Source: Sinimarinibacterium arenosum | GTDB lineage: Bacteria > Pseudomonadota > Gammaproteobacteria > Nevskiales > Nevskiaceae | Assembly: GCF_005047655.1 (NCBI RefSeq) | Contig: NZ_SUKF01000004.1 | Span: 62,001 to 126,000, forward strand | DNA length: 64,000 nucleotides | Direction of reading: 5' to 3' | Shown here: positions 36,154 through 49,233 of the stretch, piece after piece | Numbering within the stretch: position 1 is the stretch's first letter | Layout of the letters: the number at the start of each line of letters is the position of its first letter | Made by a program: the position numbers and the translations under genes | The notes under the pieces: generated by a model | What the model was told of the DNA's origin: nothing | Databases searched by the model: none | The model's input: the letters and a program-made list of their open reading frames with translations, nothing else

Positions 36154-36693
36154 TCAGCGCACGCCGCGCGGCGGCGCCGGCGGCGTCTGCGGCGACTCCG
36201 GATCGATCAAGGACATCTGCGAGCGCCGCTGCTCGGCCGTCGGCAAAGTCTGCAGGCGTTCGATCTCTTCACGGAATGCGTTGACGTCTTCGAAGCTGCG
36301 GTAGATCGAGGCGAAACGCACGTAGGCAACGTGATCCAGATCGCGCAGCTCCTCCATCACCCACTCGCCGAGCTGCTGCGAATTGACTTCACGATCCGAA
36401 GTCGCGCGCAGCTTGCGCTTGATCGACTCGATCGCATGATCCAGCCGCTCGGCCGACACCGGACGCTTGTACACCGCGCTTTCCATGCCGCGCCGCAGCT
36501 TCTCCTCGGAGAACGGTTCCGGATCGCCGCTGCGCTTGACGATGTTGGGCATCGACAGCTGCGCACGCTCGAATGTGGTGAAGCGGCTGCCACAGTGCTC
36601 ACACTCGCGGCGGCGGCGCACCTGGGCGCCGTCCTCTGCCAGACGCGAATCGACGACGCGGGTGTCGATCGCCTTGCAGAAAGGACAGTGCAT
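36154..36693 (-). CDS. nrdR: Transcriptional repressor NrdR
   Basis: NrdR represses ribonucleotide reductase genes when dATP is abundant. From the ATG at 36693 ([17 protein letters not shown]) the product has 179 residues: an N-terminal zinc ribbon with CPFC and CEHC, then an ATP-cone domain with [19 protein letters not shown] and [19 protein letters not shown]. The C-terminal 25 residues are Pro/Arg-rich. A longer frame upstream runs into glyA and is rejected. It is 19 bases downstream of glyA, the common gammaproteobacterial order glyA-nrdR-ribD. Confidence 0.97.
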   Translation of the reverse strand: MHCPFCKAIDTRVVDSRLAEDGAQVRRRRECEHCGSRFTTFERAQLSMPNIVKRSGDPEPFSEEKLRRGMESAVYKRPVSAERLDHAIESIKRKLRATSDREVNSQQLGEWVMEELRDLDHVAYVRFASIYRSFEDVNAFREEIERLQTLPTAEQRRSQMSLIDPESPQTPPAPPRGVR

Positions 36694-36712
36694 GCGACGT
36701 CTCGGAGTGCGC

Positions 36713-37987
<1,275 letters not shown>

Positions 37988-38107
37988 GGGTCTGGCGAAT
38001 CCGAGGTCTTGGGTGGGGTTCAGGGTCTGTGTCCGCGCACATCGCGGTCCGACAGCAATGCGCCTGCCATTCATACGGCACGGCGCTCACAGTGATCGTG
38101 AGGCGTC

Positions 38108-39220
38108 TCAGTCAACGACTTCCAGCATCAGGTCCAGCGCCGCACGTGCTGGCTTGGCGACATCCGGCGTCACCTGAATACGGTTGACGGTGCGCCCTGC
38201 AACAAGGTTGTCGAGCGTCCAGGCCAGATGCTGAGGATCGGTACGGAACATCGTCGAGCACATGCACACGGTCGGCGACATGAATTCGACGCTGACACCT
38301 TGCGGCTTCATCTCGTCCGCAAGCCGATTGACCAGATTCAGCTCGGTACCCACCAGCCAGTGATCACCCGGCTGTGAGGCCCGCACGGTGCGCAGGATGT
38401 ACTCGGTGCTGCCGACGAAATCGGACTTGCGGCAGACCTCGAACGCATTTTCGGGGTGGCTGATGACCTTGCCTCCCGGCACGCGCGAACGGAAATTGTC
38501 GATGTGCGCCGGCTGAAACATCTGGTGCACCGAGCAGAAGCCTTTCCACAGGATCATCTTCGCTGCACGGATCTGTTCCGGCGTGGCACCGCCCATGGGC
38601 TTGGTGAAATCCCACACCAGCATTTCTTCGAGCGGAATACCCATCTCGAACGCCGTGTTGCGTCCCAGATGCTGATCCGGGAAGAACAGCACCTTTTCCC
38701 GGCGGGCAAACGACCACTCAAGCACCGCCCGGGCATTGCTCGAGGTGCAGACAATGCCACCATGACTGCCGCAGAAGGCCTTCAGGTCCGCTGCTGAATT
38801 GATATAGGTGACCGGCGTGACCATCTCATCCGGATCCAGCACCTCGGAAATCTCCGACCAGCACTTGCGGACCTTGGCCAGATTGGCCATGTCGGCCATT
38901 GAGCAGCCAGCGGCGAGATCCGGCAGCACGACCGTGCGCAGACCATCGGTGACGATGTCCGCGACCTCGGCCATGAAATGCACACCGCAGAACACGATGA
39001 ACTCAGCGTCGGTGCGCGCCGCCATCTGCGACAACTTCAGCGAGTCGCCGGAAAAATCGGCGTGCTTGAAGACTTCATCGCGCTGATAGTGGTGCCCGAG
39101 AATGCACAGCCGCGCGCCCAGCGCCTGCCGGGCCGCGCGAATACGCTCGTCGCACTCATCGTCGTCGAGCAATGTGTAATGGTCGATGCCGAGCGCGGTG
39201 GGCTCAAGGACGGCTGCCAT
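38108..39220 (-). CDS. nadA: Quinolinate synthase A
   Basis: NadA condenses iminoaspartate with dihydroxyacetone phosphate to give quinolinate for NAD synthesis. The 370 residues contain the three cysteines expected to bind its oxygen-sensitive 4Fe-4S cluster: FIVFCGVHFMAEVADI, GGIVCTSSNA and the C-terminal MSPTVCMCSTM. LCILGHHYQRDEV, PDLAAGCSMADMANL and VISHPENAFEVC also match. It is 120 bases upstream of glyA. The next enzyme, NadC, is at 51871; nadB is not in the window. Confidence 0.96.
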   Translation of the reverse strand: MAAVLEPTALGIDHYTLLDDDECDERIRAARQALGARLCILGHHYQRDEVFKHADFSGDSLKLSQMAARTDAEFIVFCGVHFMAEVADIVTDGLRTVVLPDLAAGCSMADMANLAKVRKCWSEISEVLDPDEMVTPVTYINSAADLKAFCGSHGGIVCTSSNARAVLEWSFARREKVLFFPDQHLGRNTAFEMGIPLEEMLVWDFTKPMGGATPEQIRAAKMILWKGFCSVHQMFQPAHIDNFRSRVPGGKVISHPENAFEVCRKSDFVGSTEYILRTVRASQPGDHWLVGTELNLVNRLADEMKPQGVSVEFMSPTVCMCSTMFRTDPQHLAWTLDNLVAGRTVNRIQVTPDVAKPARAALDLMLEVVD

Positions 39221-39323
39221 GCTTACGGCCTCCGGCGTTCATACGCCTGCAACAAACAAGCTATTGTAGCGGCTTGCCCGCGGCGCCACTACCACTTGCG
39301 TCCACGGGTTGTATAAACCGCGA

Positions 39324-40685
39324 CTAGGGGGTCTCGGGGACGCTGCACTCGCCGGTCACCGGCGCCCCCGGCGTCGACACGCACAGCGCGGTCTCGTCCG
39401 TCAGCGCGGTATCGCCGCTGCCATAGGTTGCGGTGATCGTGACGGCGCCGTCTTCGGGCTTCTGCGATTGCATGATGCCGCCGAAAAGCAAGCCGCTACC
39501 CGCAGTGACAATCGACGTGTCGGAGCTGGCCCAGGTCACGCTGCGCGTGACCGGCTGGGTCGCGGCACCGTTGTCGTAGCTGCCGATGGCCTCCAGCTGA
39601 ATTGTTCCCAGCGCGGTCACGCGCGAATTCTTCGGTGTGATGCTGATGCTGTCCAGCGTGCGCTCAACTGCCGTCAGGCTCAGCACATTGCTGGAAACCT
39701 CCGGAGGATCGGTGTCGCCTTCCGTGTTGATGCCGTCATCACCACCATAGACCGCAGTCAGATTGGCCTGCCCGGCTGCAGGCGCTGATACATAATTGGG
39801 CAGCACACCCAAAGAAACCACCGCGTCGACATTGTCACTACTGACCGGCACTTGCAGAGACAGGTCCTGCGAGTTGCCATCGGCGAAGTGCGCGGCCACC
39901 TTCAACGCCTCTGTGGTTCCCACCACCAATTCGCCATTAGGAGCGTCGGTGAATTCGCGTTCGAGGCTCAGGCTTTCCGGCACCGCGACATTCACCGTCG
40001 CTGTCAGCCCCTGCGCCGCCACATAGCTGGGGCACAACGGCAGCTCTGCGCGCGCCGTCAGTGGACCGCCCACTGCAATTGCAGTGACCTTGCCGGTTCC
40101 GGCACCGATCGAGGCCACCGCATCGTCCGGGGTATCGAACGACCACGCTGCAGCGTTGGTCGCATTGATCTCGTAGCCTGCGACCTGCGCACTCAGGCTC
40201 AACGCCGTCGATGTTTCCGGAGCAAGGGTGATCGAACTTTGATTGAGTGTCAGCGACTCGATCGGCTTGACGGTGACGTCGTAGCTCGCATGCAGACCAA
40301 CAAAGTCGACTGAAATCGTCGCGGTGCCCTCGGCAACCGGAATGATGGACCCAGAGGCGAATGCCAAGGTCTCATCGGTCGGTAACTGGATGTCGCCGTT
40401 ACTGACTTTGATCACGGCCGGATTCGAACTGGTCCAATGACCCCGCGAACTGTAGTCGGCCTGCCCGCCGTCGGTAAACGTGCCCACTGCGACCAGCTTG
40501 TCACTGAAACACAGATATGCGGTGTTGTCCGAATTGCCGAACAGACCGGTAGCGGTCGCTTTCTGGATCGTCAGTGTCTCGATCCGATTACCGTGCCCGA
40601 TCCCTTGGATATCGCAAGCGCTCAGCAGCGCGACCATCATCAGTCCGAGGCCGATCCGGACCCGGATATGCGTGCTGCTCGACAT
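39324..40685 (-). CDS. Ig-like (Big_2) repeat lipoprotein, third member
   Basis: A 453-residue predicted lipoprotein whose signal peptide ends in lipobox LSAC (Cys24) followed by Asp-Ile. In E. coli, Asp at +2 retains lipoproteins in the inner membrane, unlike the two members at 12874 and 14548. Several Ig-like group 2 repeats follow, with motifs such as GHWTSSNPAVIKV, VSVTVKP-like strands, ITPKNSRVTALGTIQLEAIGSYD (about 360-382) and TWASSDTSIVT. It lacks the 170-residue four-cysteine module. The ATG at 40685 is chosen because GGAG lies upstream; the frame extends further. It lies 25 bases after aspS and may be co-transcribed. The function is unknown. Confidence 0.82.
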   Translation of the reverse strand: MSSSTHIRVRIGLGLMMVALLSACDIQGIGHGNRIETLTIQKATATGLFGNSDNTAYLCFSDKLVAVGTFTDGGQADYSSRGHWTSSNPAVIKVSNGDIQLPTDETLAFASGSIIPVAEGTATISVDFVGLHASYDVTVKPIESLTLNQSSITLAPETSTALSLSAQVAGYEINATNAAAWSFDTPDDAVASIGAGTGKVTAIAVGGPLTARAELPLCPSYVAAQGLTATVNVAVPESLSLEREFTDAPNGELVVGTTEALKVAAHFADGNSQDLSLQVPVSSDNVDAVVSLGVLPNYVSAPAAGQANLTAVYGGDDGINTEGDTDPPEVSSNVLSLTAVERTLDSISITPKNSRVTALGTIQLEAIGSYDNGAATQPVTRSVTWASSDTSIVTAGSGLLFGGIMQSQKPEDGAVTITATYGSGDTALTDETALCVSTPGAPVTGECSVPETP

Positions 40686-40710
40686 GCAGAAGTTCTCCAT
40701 CGTTTGAATT

Positions 40711-42531
40711 TCAGGCAGCGCCCGGGGCATCCGCCGCCGGTGACTGTTGCTGTGTGGCCTTAGGCTGGACCGTGGATCGGATCTGCAGTTCCCTGAGTGC
40801 GCGTGCATCGACCGTGCTCGGGGCGTTGGTCAATGGGCAATGCGCGGTCTGGGTCTTCGGGAATGCGATGACGTCGCGGATGCTGGTGCGGCCAGCCATC
40901 AGCATGACCAGACGGTCCAGACCCAGCGCAATGCCGGCGTGCGGCGGCGCCCCGTAAGACAGTGCCTCCAGCAGGAAGCCGAACTTCTCCTGCTGCTCCT
41001 CGGCGCCAATGCCCAGCAGGTCAAACACCGCCTGCTGTACTTCCGGTGCATGAATGCGCACCGATCCTCCACCGACTTCGACGCCGTTCAGCACGATGTC
41101 GTAGCCCTGGGACAGCGTCGCGCCAGGGTCTGCTCGCAGCGCGGTAGCGTCGAAGGGCTTGGGCGCGGTAAACGGATGGTGCAGCGAGACCCAGCGCCCG
41201 CCTTCGTCAGTCTCATCCCACTCGAACATCGGCCAATCAACCACCCACAACGCACGCCAACCGCTCGCAGTCAGTCCGAGGTCGTTGCCAACGCGCAGAC
41301 GCAGCGCACCCAGCGCATCGCTCACCACGCGCCAGGTATCGGCGCCGAAGAAAATGACGTCACCGGTTTGGGCCCCGGTGCGCTCGAGAATGCCGTTCAG
41401 CGCCGCATCGTGCAGGTTCTTGACGATCGGTGATTTCAGGCCGTCACGGCCTTTGTCCTTGTCCTCGATCACGATGTACGCAAGGCCGCGTGCGCCATAG
41501 ACCTTGACGAAATCCGTGTACTTGTCGATCTCGCCGCGCGACAGCTTGGCACCGCCAGGGACTCGCAGTGCGGTGACGCGGCATTTGGGGTTGTTGGCGG
41601 GGGCCGAGAACACCTTGAAGTCGACGTCGGCCACCAGATCCTTGACGTCAACCAGCTCCAGCGGATTGCGCAGATCCGGTTTGTCAGATCCGAAGCGCTG
41701 CATGGCTTCGGCGTAAGGCATCTGCGGCAATTCGCCGAGATCCACGCCCATCACACCCTGGAACAGGTCCTTCACCAGCTGTTCCATCAGCGCCATGATC
41801 TCGTCCTGCCCCATGAACGAGGTCTCGACGTCGAGCTGGGTGAACTCCGGCTGACGGTCGGCGCGCAGGTCCTCGTCGCGGAAACAGCGGGCGATCTGGT
41901 AGTAGCGGTCCAGGCCCGACATCATCAGCAACTGCTTGAACAGCTGCGGCGATTGCGGCAATGCGAAGAACTGCCCGGCATGGGTACGCGACGGCACCAG
42001 ATAGTCGCGCGCGCCTTCCGGCGTTGCCTTGGTCAGGATCGGCGTCTCGACATCGATGAAGCCGTTGGCATCCATGAAATCGCGGATGCGCTTGATCACC
42101 TGATGACGCAGGCGCAGGTTGTTCTGCATCTCGGGACGACGCAGATCGATGTAACGATACTTCAGGCGGGTGTCATCGCCGACGGTTTCGTCATCCGGAT
42201 GAAACGGCGGCGTCTCGGCCCGGTTCAGCAGAGTCACCGTCTGACCCAGCACCTCGATCTTGCCGGTCGTCATATTGGCATTCTCAGTCCCGGCCGGACG
42301 CGGGCGCACCCGTCCGGTGATCTGCACGACATACTCGGAGCGCAGACGATCCGCAGCCGCAAAGGCCTCTTGCGTATCCGGATCGAACACGCACTGCAGC
42401 AGACCCTCACGATCACGCAGATCGATGAAAATCACTCCGCCATGATCACGGCGCCGATGAACCCAGCCACACACCGTCACCGTCTGTCCCGTCAGTTGCT
42501 CGGTGACCAGCCCACAATAATGACTACGCAT
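40711..42531 (-). CDS. aspS: Aspartyl-tRNA synthetase
   Basis: This class II synthetase charges tRNA-Asp. From the ATG at 42531 ([18 protein letters not shown]) there are 606 residues. The anticodon-binding OB-fold is at about 1-105 ([21 protein letters not shown], the stretch near residues 20-40). Motif 2 is [20 protein letters not shown] and motif 3 is [15 protein letters not shown]. The bacterial GAD insertion lies between. The last 30 residues are an Ala/Gln-rich tail. The frame is open upstream into the DUF502 region, but the family N-terminus fixes the start. The FmdB-DUF502-aspS order is common in gammaproteobacteria. Confidence 0.97.
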   Translation of the reverse strand: MRSHYCGLVTEQLTGQTVTVCGWVHRRRDHGGVIFIDLRDREGLLQCVFDPDTQEAFAAADRLRSEYVVQITGRVRPRPAGTENANMTTGKIEVLGQTVTLLNRAETPPFHPDDETVGDDTRLKYRYIDLRRPEMQNNLRLRHQVIKRIRDFMDANGFIDVETPILTKATPEGARDYLVPSRTHAGQFFALPQSPQLFKQLLMMSGLDRYYQIARCFRDEDLRADRQPEFTQLDVETSFMGQDEIMALMEQLVKDLFQGVMGVDLGELPQMPYAEAMQRFGSDKPDLRNPLELVDVKDLVADVDFKVFSAPANNPKCRVTALRVPGGAKLSRGEIDKYTDFVKVYGARGLAYIVIEDKDKGRDGLKSPIVKNLHDAALNGILERTGAQTGDVIFFGADTWRVVSDALGALRLRVGNDLGLTASGWRALWVVDWPMFEWDETDEGGRWVSLHHPFTAPKPFDATALRADPGATLSQGYDIVLNGVEVGGGSVRIHAPEVQQAVFDLLGIGAEEQQEKFGFLLEALSYGAPPHAGIALGLDRLVMLMAGRTSIRDVIAFPKTQTAHCPLTNAPSTVDARALRELQIRSTVQPKATQQQSPAADAPGAA

Positions 42532-42688
42532 CTGAATATTCTGCCCGCATGACGCTCGGCGGCGTCTGTTGAAAGTCCGGTTGACACGGCCGCAGCGGTG
42601 CCGCCGGAAGACGGCGCCAGAACCCGCAGTGGAGTACCGAAAGCCGCGTAGTGTACCCGCGCCGCGATCGCGCGGCCATGAAAACGGC

Positions 42689-43327
42689 TTAAATCTCGGA
42701 GGCAGGATCGGCGCCAGGAACCACTCGCACACCGCGCCGCGCAACATCTTCCGGCGTGACCACACCCAGGGAGATGACCAGACGCATTGCAGCCTCGACC
42801 GACATGTCGAGGCGGATGATGTCGCGATCCGGCACCAGCACAATGAAACCCGACGTCGGATTGGGCGTCGTCGGCACAAAACAGGTCAGCACGTGTTCTG
42901 CCGTCTTGTCCTGCACCTCTCCAATCGGATCGCCGGTAACAAACGCAACCGACCAGAGCCCCTTGCGCGGGTACTCGATCAGAATCGGCTGGCGGAACGA
43001 GACGGACTTTTCAGAAAAAATCGTCTCGGCCAGCTTCTTGATGCCGCCATAGACCGTGCGCACCAGCGGAATCCGCGACAGCATCGCCTCGGTCCAGACC
43101 ACCAGCTTGCTGCCAATGTAGTTGGCGGCGATTGCCCCGGTCCCGAGCACCAATAACACAGACAGCAGCACGCCCAGACCCGGAATTTCAGGGCGATAAC
43201 TTTCGGGAATCAGCAACAGGCTGATATCAAGCAGATTGATGACGAAGCGGATGACCAGCAGCGTGGCGCCCAACGGCAACCACACCAACATGCCTGCGAT
43301 CAGCCAGCGCCGCAAAAGGGTGCTCAA
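42689..43327 (-). CDS. DUF502 family membrane protein
   Basis: A 212-residue protein with two N-terminal membrane helices (about 8-30 and 50-75) and a cytosolic C-terminal domain. The DUF502 marks are [30 protein letters not shown] and [18 protein letters not shown]. The preferred start is a TTG at 43327, because GGAG lies nine bases upstream and the protein then begins [12 protein letters not shown], as in relatives. The frame continues upstream to 43420 without support. The function of the family is not firmly known. It lies between the zinc-ribbon gene and aspS. Confidence 0.88.
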   Translation of the reverse strand: MSTLLRRWLIAGMLVWLPLGATLLVIRFVINLLDISLLLIPESYRPEIPGLGVLLSVLLVLGTGAIAANYIGSKLVVWTEAMLSRIPLVRTVYGGIKKLAETIFSEKSVSFRQPILIEYPRKGLWSVAFVTGDPIGEVQDKTAEHVLTCFVPTTPNPTSGFIVLVPDRDIIRLDMSVEAAMRLVISLGVVTPEDVARRGVRVVPGADPASEI

Positions 43328-43389
43328 AAATAAGTTCTCCGCGCTGATCCGGCCACTGGAATCAGACGCTGTTGATCGGAAGCAAAGTC

Positions 43390-43683
43390 TCAGGCCGCAG
43401 CGTCTGACTTGCCCGCACACGCGGGTTTGTCACAGCCACCAGGACTACACGTGGTCTCTGCCTTGGACTCCGACGCGCCCCCGGCCAGATTCTTCTTGCC
43501 GTCAGATTTGAAGTCGGTTTCGTACCAGCCGCCACCGCCAAGCCGAAAGCCCGCTGCGGACACCAGCTTGGTCAATTTCAGCTTTCCGCACACCGGGCAC
43601 TTGCGTGCGGGCGGATCGGAAATCTTGTGCATGACCTCGGATTCGGCACCGCATGCCGAGCAAACGTATTCGTAGATTGGCAT
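43390..43683 (-). CDS. FmdB-family zinc ribbon protein
   Basis: A 97-residue protein beginning MPIYEYVCSACGAE with Cys8, Cys11, Cys29 and Cys32 as a CxxC...CxxC zinc ribbon, the FmdB/CxxC-CxxC-SSSS family pattern. A glycine-rich stretch follows (FRLGGGGWYETDF), then a C-terminal tail with three more cysteines (TTCSPGGCDKPACAG) that might bind a second metal. The family has been linked to regulation but has no settled role. It is the first gene of the FmdB-DUF502-aspS group. Confidence 0.9.
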   Translation of the reverse strand: MPIYEYVCSACGAESEVMHKISDPPARKCPVCGKLKLTKLVSAAGFRLGGGGWYETDFKSDGKKNLAGGASESKAETTCSPGGCDKPACAGKSDAAA

Positions 43684-43743
43684 TACTGGATTTCCTTACA
43701 AACTCAACACCTTCCCCGCTTGTTGGGGACAGGCGACGTATTT

Positions 43744-44832
43744 TCAAGCGGCCGCGCGCGCAGGTCCAGCGATCGCAGGCGGATTGATCGGCCATTTCAG
43801 ATGAAACGCAGTGCCGTAACCGGCCGACTCTGCCCAAATCTGGCCACCATGATAGGCCGCGATCTTGCGGCAGATCGTCAGGCCGATCCCGGTACCCTCG
43901 TAGAGATCCTGTGGATTCAGTCGCTTGAATACTCCGAAGATCTGCTCCAGCTGATCCGGAGCGATGCCAATCCCGTTGTCCTGAATCACCAGATGCCAGT
44001 CGTCACGCTCGCGCGTGCAGCGAACGTCGATCAAAGGCGGCAAATCGGGACGACGAAACTTGATGGCGTTGCCGATCAGATTCTGCAGCAACTGCGCAAG
44101 CAGCTGATGATCGGCAATCACCACCGGCAGGTCGGCGCTGACGATCTGAGCCTGGGCCTTGGCGATTTCCGGCTGCAGAGGCTCGCAGGCCTGTGCCAAC
44201 GTATCCGCCAACGGTCGCGGTTGCATGACCCCGCCCGAGCGTCCAACACGCGAAAGCTTCAGCAGATCGTTGATCAGCTGCTGCATCTGCTTGACGCCCT
44301 GACTGATGTAGCCCAGAAACTCACGGGAATCCGCGTCCAGCCCAGCCCCGGCGCGCTGTTCCAGCAACTGTGCGAATCCCGCGACATTACGCAACGGCGC
44401 CTGCAGATCATGCGAGGCGACGTATGCGAACTGCTCCTGCTCAACAGCCGCTCTGCGCAAATCGGACAAAGTCTGTCGCAGGTTCCGCTCAGCGGCTTCG
44501 CGCAGGTTCACCTCCTGCTGCAGCCGTTCATTCGCCCGCGCCAGGGCGCCGGCCGAATCGGATCCGGGGTTGCGCATCGGCCTCCACACCCACAGACCGA
44601 TCAGCGCCACCAGCATCAAAAGAACGGCTGCCACCACCGCCAGAGCTGTCGACTGCATAGCCATCGCGGCACGTTCGAGCGCAAATGCAGCCAGCACCGC
44701 GAGCACGGTGCAGCTGCGCGCATTCCTGGGCAGCTGGCCACGCAGCAGCGCGCGCGCAAGCCACCCTGTTGCTGCCAACGCCGCTGCGGACGTCAGCGCA
44801 GCAAAAAACTCAATTCCGAGGCCCAGGCTCAT
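43744..44832 (-). CDS. Membrane sensor histidine kinase (HDLQxPLR class)
   Basis: The 362-residue protein has three membrane segments (about 6-28, 41-60 and 63-84), a short coiled coil (95-135), and then the dimerisation domain with FAYVASHDLQAPLRNVAGF, placing the phosphorylated His at 141. The ATP domain has NLIGNAIKFR (N box), QDNGIGIAP (G1), VFKRLNPQDLYEGTGIGL (F and G2). There is no recognisable periplasmic or PAS sensor, so the signal may be sensed in the membrane. The SHDLQxPLR type often pairs with CheY-like Rcp1 receivers, and one is the next gene upstream on the same strand. Confidence 0.92.
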   Translation of the reverse strand: MSLGLGIEFFAALTSAAALAATGWLARALLRGQLPRNARSCTVLAVLAAFALERAAMAMQSTALAVVAAVLLMLVALIGLWVWRPMRNPGSDSAGALARANERLQQEVNLREAAERNLRQTLSDLRRAAVEQEQFAYVASHDLQAPLRNVAGFAQLLEQRAGAGLDADSREFLGYISQGVKQMQQLINDLLKLSRVGRSGGVMQPRPLADTLAQACEPLQPEIAKAQAQIVSADLPVVIADHQLLAQLLQNLIGNAIKFRRPDLPPLIDVRCTRERDDWHLVIQDNGIGIAPDQLEQIFGVFKRLNPQDLYEGTGIGLTICRKIAAYHGGQIWAESAGYGTAFHLKWPINPPAIAGPARAAA

Positions 44833-44987
44833 AACGCTCGGGCCAGCTGCTCAATGGCATGCACGGCCGTTAGCCCCTGTCGATCACTGCGGTGATATGG
44901 GCGCTGCGCGATGCCCAAGCGTTGCGATCGGGCGACGCCCATCCGACAACTCAACGCGCTTCTACTGTTCATCAGAGTCACCGGACA
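44833..44987. other. Intergenic stretch between the kinase and receiver genes
   Basis: These 155 bases hold no open frame with a ribosome site, no hairpin terminator and no clear promoter. The kinase and receiver may still be on one transcript, since both run on the minus strand with the receiver first. Confidence 0.5.
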
Positions 44988-45485
44988 CTAATCAGACGGC
45001 CGGGTCGACAGACGCACAACGCCAAACCAGAAGTCGCGAACCAGTTCGATCAGGCGAGTGAACTCCATCAGATCGACCGGCTTGGCGACATAGCAATTGG
45101 CATGAGCGTCGTAACAGGCCTGCACGTCACGTTCGGCCTTGGAAGTACTCAGAACCATGACCGGAATGCGGCGCAGCTGCGAGTCGTTCTTGATCTCGCG
45201 CAGCACCTCTCGTCCGTCCAGCCGCGGCAGATTGAGATCGAGCAGAATCAGGTCGGGAAGCAGGCCTTCTTCGTAGCCGGAGCGACGATGCAGCATATGC
45301 AGCGCTTGTTCTCCATCCCGCGCAACCATCAGCTGATGTGGAAACGCCGCCATCCGCAGCACTTCCTGAGTCAAGCGCAAATCAGCCGGATTGTCTTCGA
45401 CCAGCAAAATCACGGGCGCATGCGGCCCAGCTGCCTGCGGCGTCGAGCTTGGAGACACTTCTGAGCGAGGGGACGATTCTGGCAT
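44988..45485 (-). CDS. Rcp1-type single-domain response regulator
   Basis: A receiver with no output domain. From the ATG at 45485 it has 165 residues: a Ser/Pro-rich N-terminus, then [19 protein letters not shown] (acidic pocket), [11 protein letters not shown] with the phosphoryl-accepting Asp83, [10 protein letters not shown], and [12 protein letters not shown] with Lys135. The NPADxxLxxEVL helix and extra loop are typical of Rcp1/phytochrome partner receivers. It probably takes phosphate from the kinase at 43744. The ribosome site is poor, and a TTG at 45518 is an alternative start. It is divergent from the transporter at 45601. Confidence 0.9.
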   Translation of the reverse strand: MPESSPRSEVSPSSTPQAAGPHAPVILLVEDNPADLRLTQEVLRMAAFPHQLMVARDGEQALHMLHRRSGYEEGLLPDLILLDLNLPRLDGREVLREIKNDSQLRRIPVMVLSTSKAERDVQACYDAHANCYVAKPVDLMEFTRLIELVRDFWFGVVRLSTRPSD

Positions 45486-45600
45486 GGTGGCGCTTTGGAC
45501 GCTTCCGGGCGACGGCAACCGCTACACTGTACCGCGACGGGGGTGATTGGTGTTCTCCGTTTGCCCCTTCGATTACTCCGCCCGCCCGCCTCCTGATCCC

Positions 45601-46470
45601 ATGCGCAACGACCTGCGCCTCGGCGCCCTGCACGCGATTGCCGCCGCCTTGGCATTTTCGCTGATGGGGGTCTGCATCAAGGTCGCCGCGGCCGAGACCA
45701 ACAATGCGGTCATCGTGTTCGTGCGCTGCGCAGTATCGCTGCTGATCCTGCTGCCGTGGCTGACCCGGCGCGGCGGCCTGGGCATACGCACTACCCGCCT
45801 TTCGGGTCACTTGTGGCGAGCCGGCTTCGGCATCCTGGCGATGTATGCCTTCTTCTATGCCATCGCCAAATTACCGCTGGCGGAAGCCATGCTGTTGACC
45901 TATTCCACGCCGCTATGGATTCCCTTCATCGGCTGGGCCTGGATCGGCGAACGACCGGCACCGGTAGTCTATCCGTCCGTCGTACTCGGACTGATCGGGG
46001 TAGCGCTGATCGTCAAACCGGGATTCGCCGACATCGATCCAGTCGCAGGTGCCGTCGGCGCTGCATCCGGTGTCATGGCGGCCTGTGCGATGGTCAGCAT
46101 CCGGCGGATTTCGGACACTGAACCGCCTGCACGCATCGTCTTCTACTTTGCGCTGCTGGGCACGACCATCGCGGCGATTCCGCTGCTGTGGGCCTGGGAA
46201 ACACCCTCCCCAAAACTGATGCTGTGGCTGCTCGGTGCTGGCCTGCTAGCCACCGCCGGACAGATGCAGCTGACCCGCGCCTATGCCTGCGCTCCAGCCG
46301 CATTGATCGGCCCGTTCACCTATTTCGCCGTGATTTTTTCCGGCTTGCTTGCCTGGGCGGTCTGGCAGGAACGGCCCGATCGATGGTCAATGATCGGGGC
46401 GTTGCTGGTGATGGCAACCTGCGTTCTGGTCAGTACGCTATCCAAACCACGCGTTGCGCGCACAGGCTGA
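45601..46470 (+). CDS. EamA-family (DMT superfamily) transporter
   Basis: A 289-residue membrane protein with ten predicted helices in two EamA repeats. The first runs from LGALHAIAAALAFSLMGV to about 140 and the second begins near AGAVGAASGVMAACAMVSI. Drug/metabolite exporters of this type often export amino acids, S-adenosylmethionine or nucleobase-like compounds; the substrate cannot be told here. The ATG at 45601 is preferred over the open frame 54 bases upstream because it directly precedes the first helix. It is convergent with the COG1058 gene. Confidence 0.9.
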   Translation: MRNDLRLGALHAIAAALAFSLMGVCIKVAAAETNNAVIVFVRCAVSLLILLPWLTRRGGLGIRTTRLSGHLWRAGFGILAMYAFFYAIAKLPLAEAMLLTYSTPLWIPFIGWAWIGERPAPVVYPSVVLGLIGVALIVKPGFADIDPVAGAVGAASGVMAACAMVSIRRISDTEPPARIVFYFALLGTTIAAIPLLWAWETPSPKLMLWLLGAGLLATAGQMQLTRAYACAPAALIGPFTYFAVIFSGLLAWAVWQERPDRWSMIGALLVMATCVLVSTLSKPRVARTG

Positions 46471-46492
46471 TCGGCTCCCCCTGAAGCCTGCC

Positions 46493-47266
46493 TCAGGTGC
46501 CCGCAGGCGGCGGCGCCAGAGCCTCGACAGCAATGTCGGCCCATGCGCGCAAGCCGAGCTCGAAATGGCGGTACGCCGCCGCCGCATCGGCGACCGAGCC
46601 GCGAAAGCCGAATTCGATATGACGCGCTCGCTCAGCATCGCCGCGGCTGGGCAGACTCGACAGCTTGATGCCGGGAAATCGCTGCAGGGTCTCCTCCATC
46701 AGCGGCAACAGATCTCCCTCACCGCTGGTGCCAACCACACGCAATCGATACTCCACCGGAGGCTGCTGCAGGTGCAGCTTCGCATAACGCTGATCCAGCA
46801 CCCATTCGAGCATTGGCCACGCCATCTCCGGAAAGCCCGGAACAAAATTGCAGTCACCCACAAAAAAACCGGCAACCCGATTGACCGGATTGGGGATCAA
46901 ACCGGCTCCACTCGGAAAATCCGCCATCAACACCCGGTTCGGGCGTGCAACCTCTCCGTATTGCGCAAGAATCAGCGCCTCCGCCTCGGCATGCCGCTCG
47001 AGTGGGCGCTCAAATGCCAGTGCCGCAGCCTGCCGGGTGCGATCATCCGGCGTCGCGCCGATACCCCCGCAGGACAGGACAACGTCGCCGTCGCGGACCG
47101 CGGCACACAGCGCATCGGCGATCGCCTGCTCATCGTCACCCAGAAATCGCGCCCAAGCCAGAGCCATGCCGCGTGCGGCCAACAGCTCGATCACTCGCGA
47201 CAGATGCTTGTCCTGACGTTTGCCCGACAGGATCTCGTCGCCAATCACGAACAGTCCGATTGCCAT
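46493..47266 (-). CDS. Molybdopterin-binding (MoaB/CinA N-terminal, COG1058) domain protein
   Basis: The 257-residue product begins MAIGLFVIGDEILSGKRQDKH and carries DGDVVLSCGGIGATPDDRT (about 79-97), the nucleotide or molybdopterin loop of the CinA N-terminal domain. It continues with FPSGAGLIPNPVNRVAGFFV and FVPGFPEMAWPML. It lacks the C-terminal nicotinamide-nucleotide deamidase domain of full-length CinA, so it belongs to the short COG1058 group whose substrate (a pyrophosphate such as ADP-ribose is one suggestion) is unclear. It lies downstream of icd, with a hairpin between them. Confidence 0.88.
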   Translation of the reverse strand: MAIGLFVIGDEILSGKRQDKHLSRVIELLAARGMALAWARFLGDDEQAIADALCAAVRDGDVVLSCGGIGATPDDRTRQAAALAFERPLERHAEAEALILAQYGEVARPNRVLMADFPSGAGLIPNPVNRVAGFFVGDCNFVPGFPEMAWPMLEWVLDQRYAKLHLQQPPVEYRLRVVGTSGEGDLLPLMEETLQRFPGIKLSSLPSRGDAERARHIEFGFRGSVADAAAAYRHFELGLRAWADIAVEALAPPPAGT

Positions 47267-47288
47267 GATGATTGATGCCCCATAAGCA

Positions 47289-47310
47289 CGAGGCGGCCGT
47301 AGCCGCCTCG
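47289..47310 (-). terminator. GC hairpin after icd
   Basis: CGAGGCGGC at 47289-47297 pairs with GCCGCCTCG at 47302-47310 around a four-base loop, 30 bases after the icd stop. There is no U tract, so termination may be partial and the COG1058 gene may receive read-through. Confidence 0.6.
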
Positions 47311-47340
47311 TTCAGTCCAACCTGACCAGAATTGTCGTAA

Positions 47341-49107
<1,767 letters not shown>

Positions 49108-49233
49108 ATGAGCAATCTCCGGAAGGTTCAGGCGTGTGAATGCTGGTCGATTTTACGCTCGTTTGCGTCCGCGCAGTGACGACCGCCATCACGGTGGAGT
49201 ACCGTGCGACCAAAGTTCAAGGAGAACAGCCGC

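Noticed and set aside
37988-38107. Glycine riboswitch before glyA
   Set aside because: The 120 bases show no tandem aptamer-like pairing that I can draw, so I do not call one.
46454-47275. Long plus-strand open frame opposite the COG1058 gene
   Set aside because: It is the antisense shadow of a well-supported minus-strand gene. It is rich in Arg, Gln and His and has no ribosome site or family motif.
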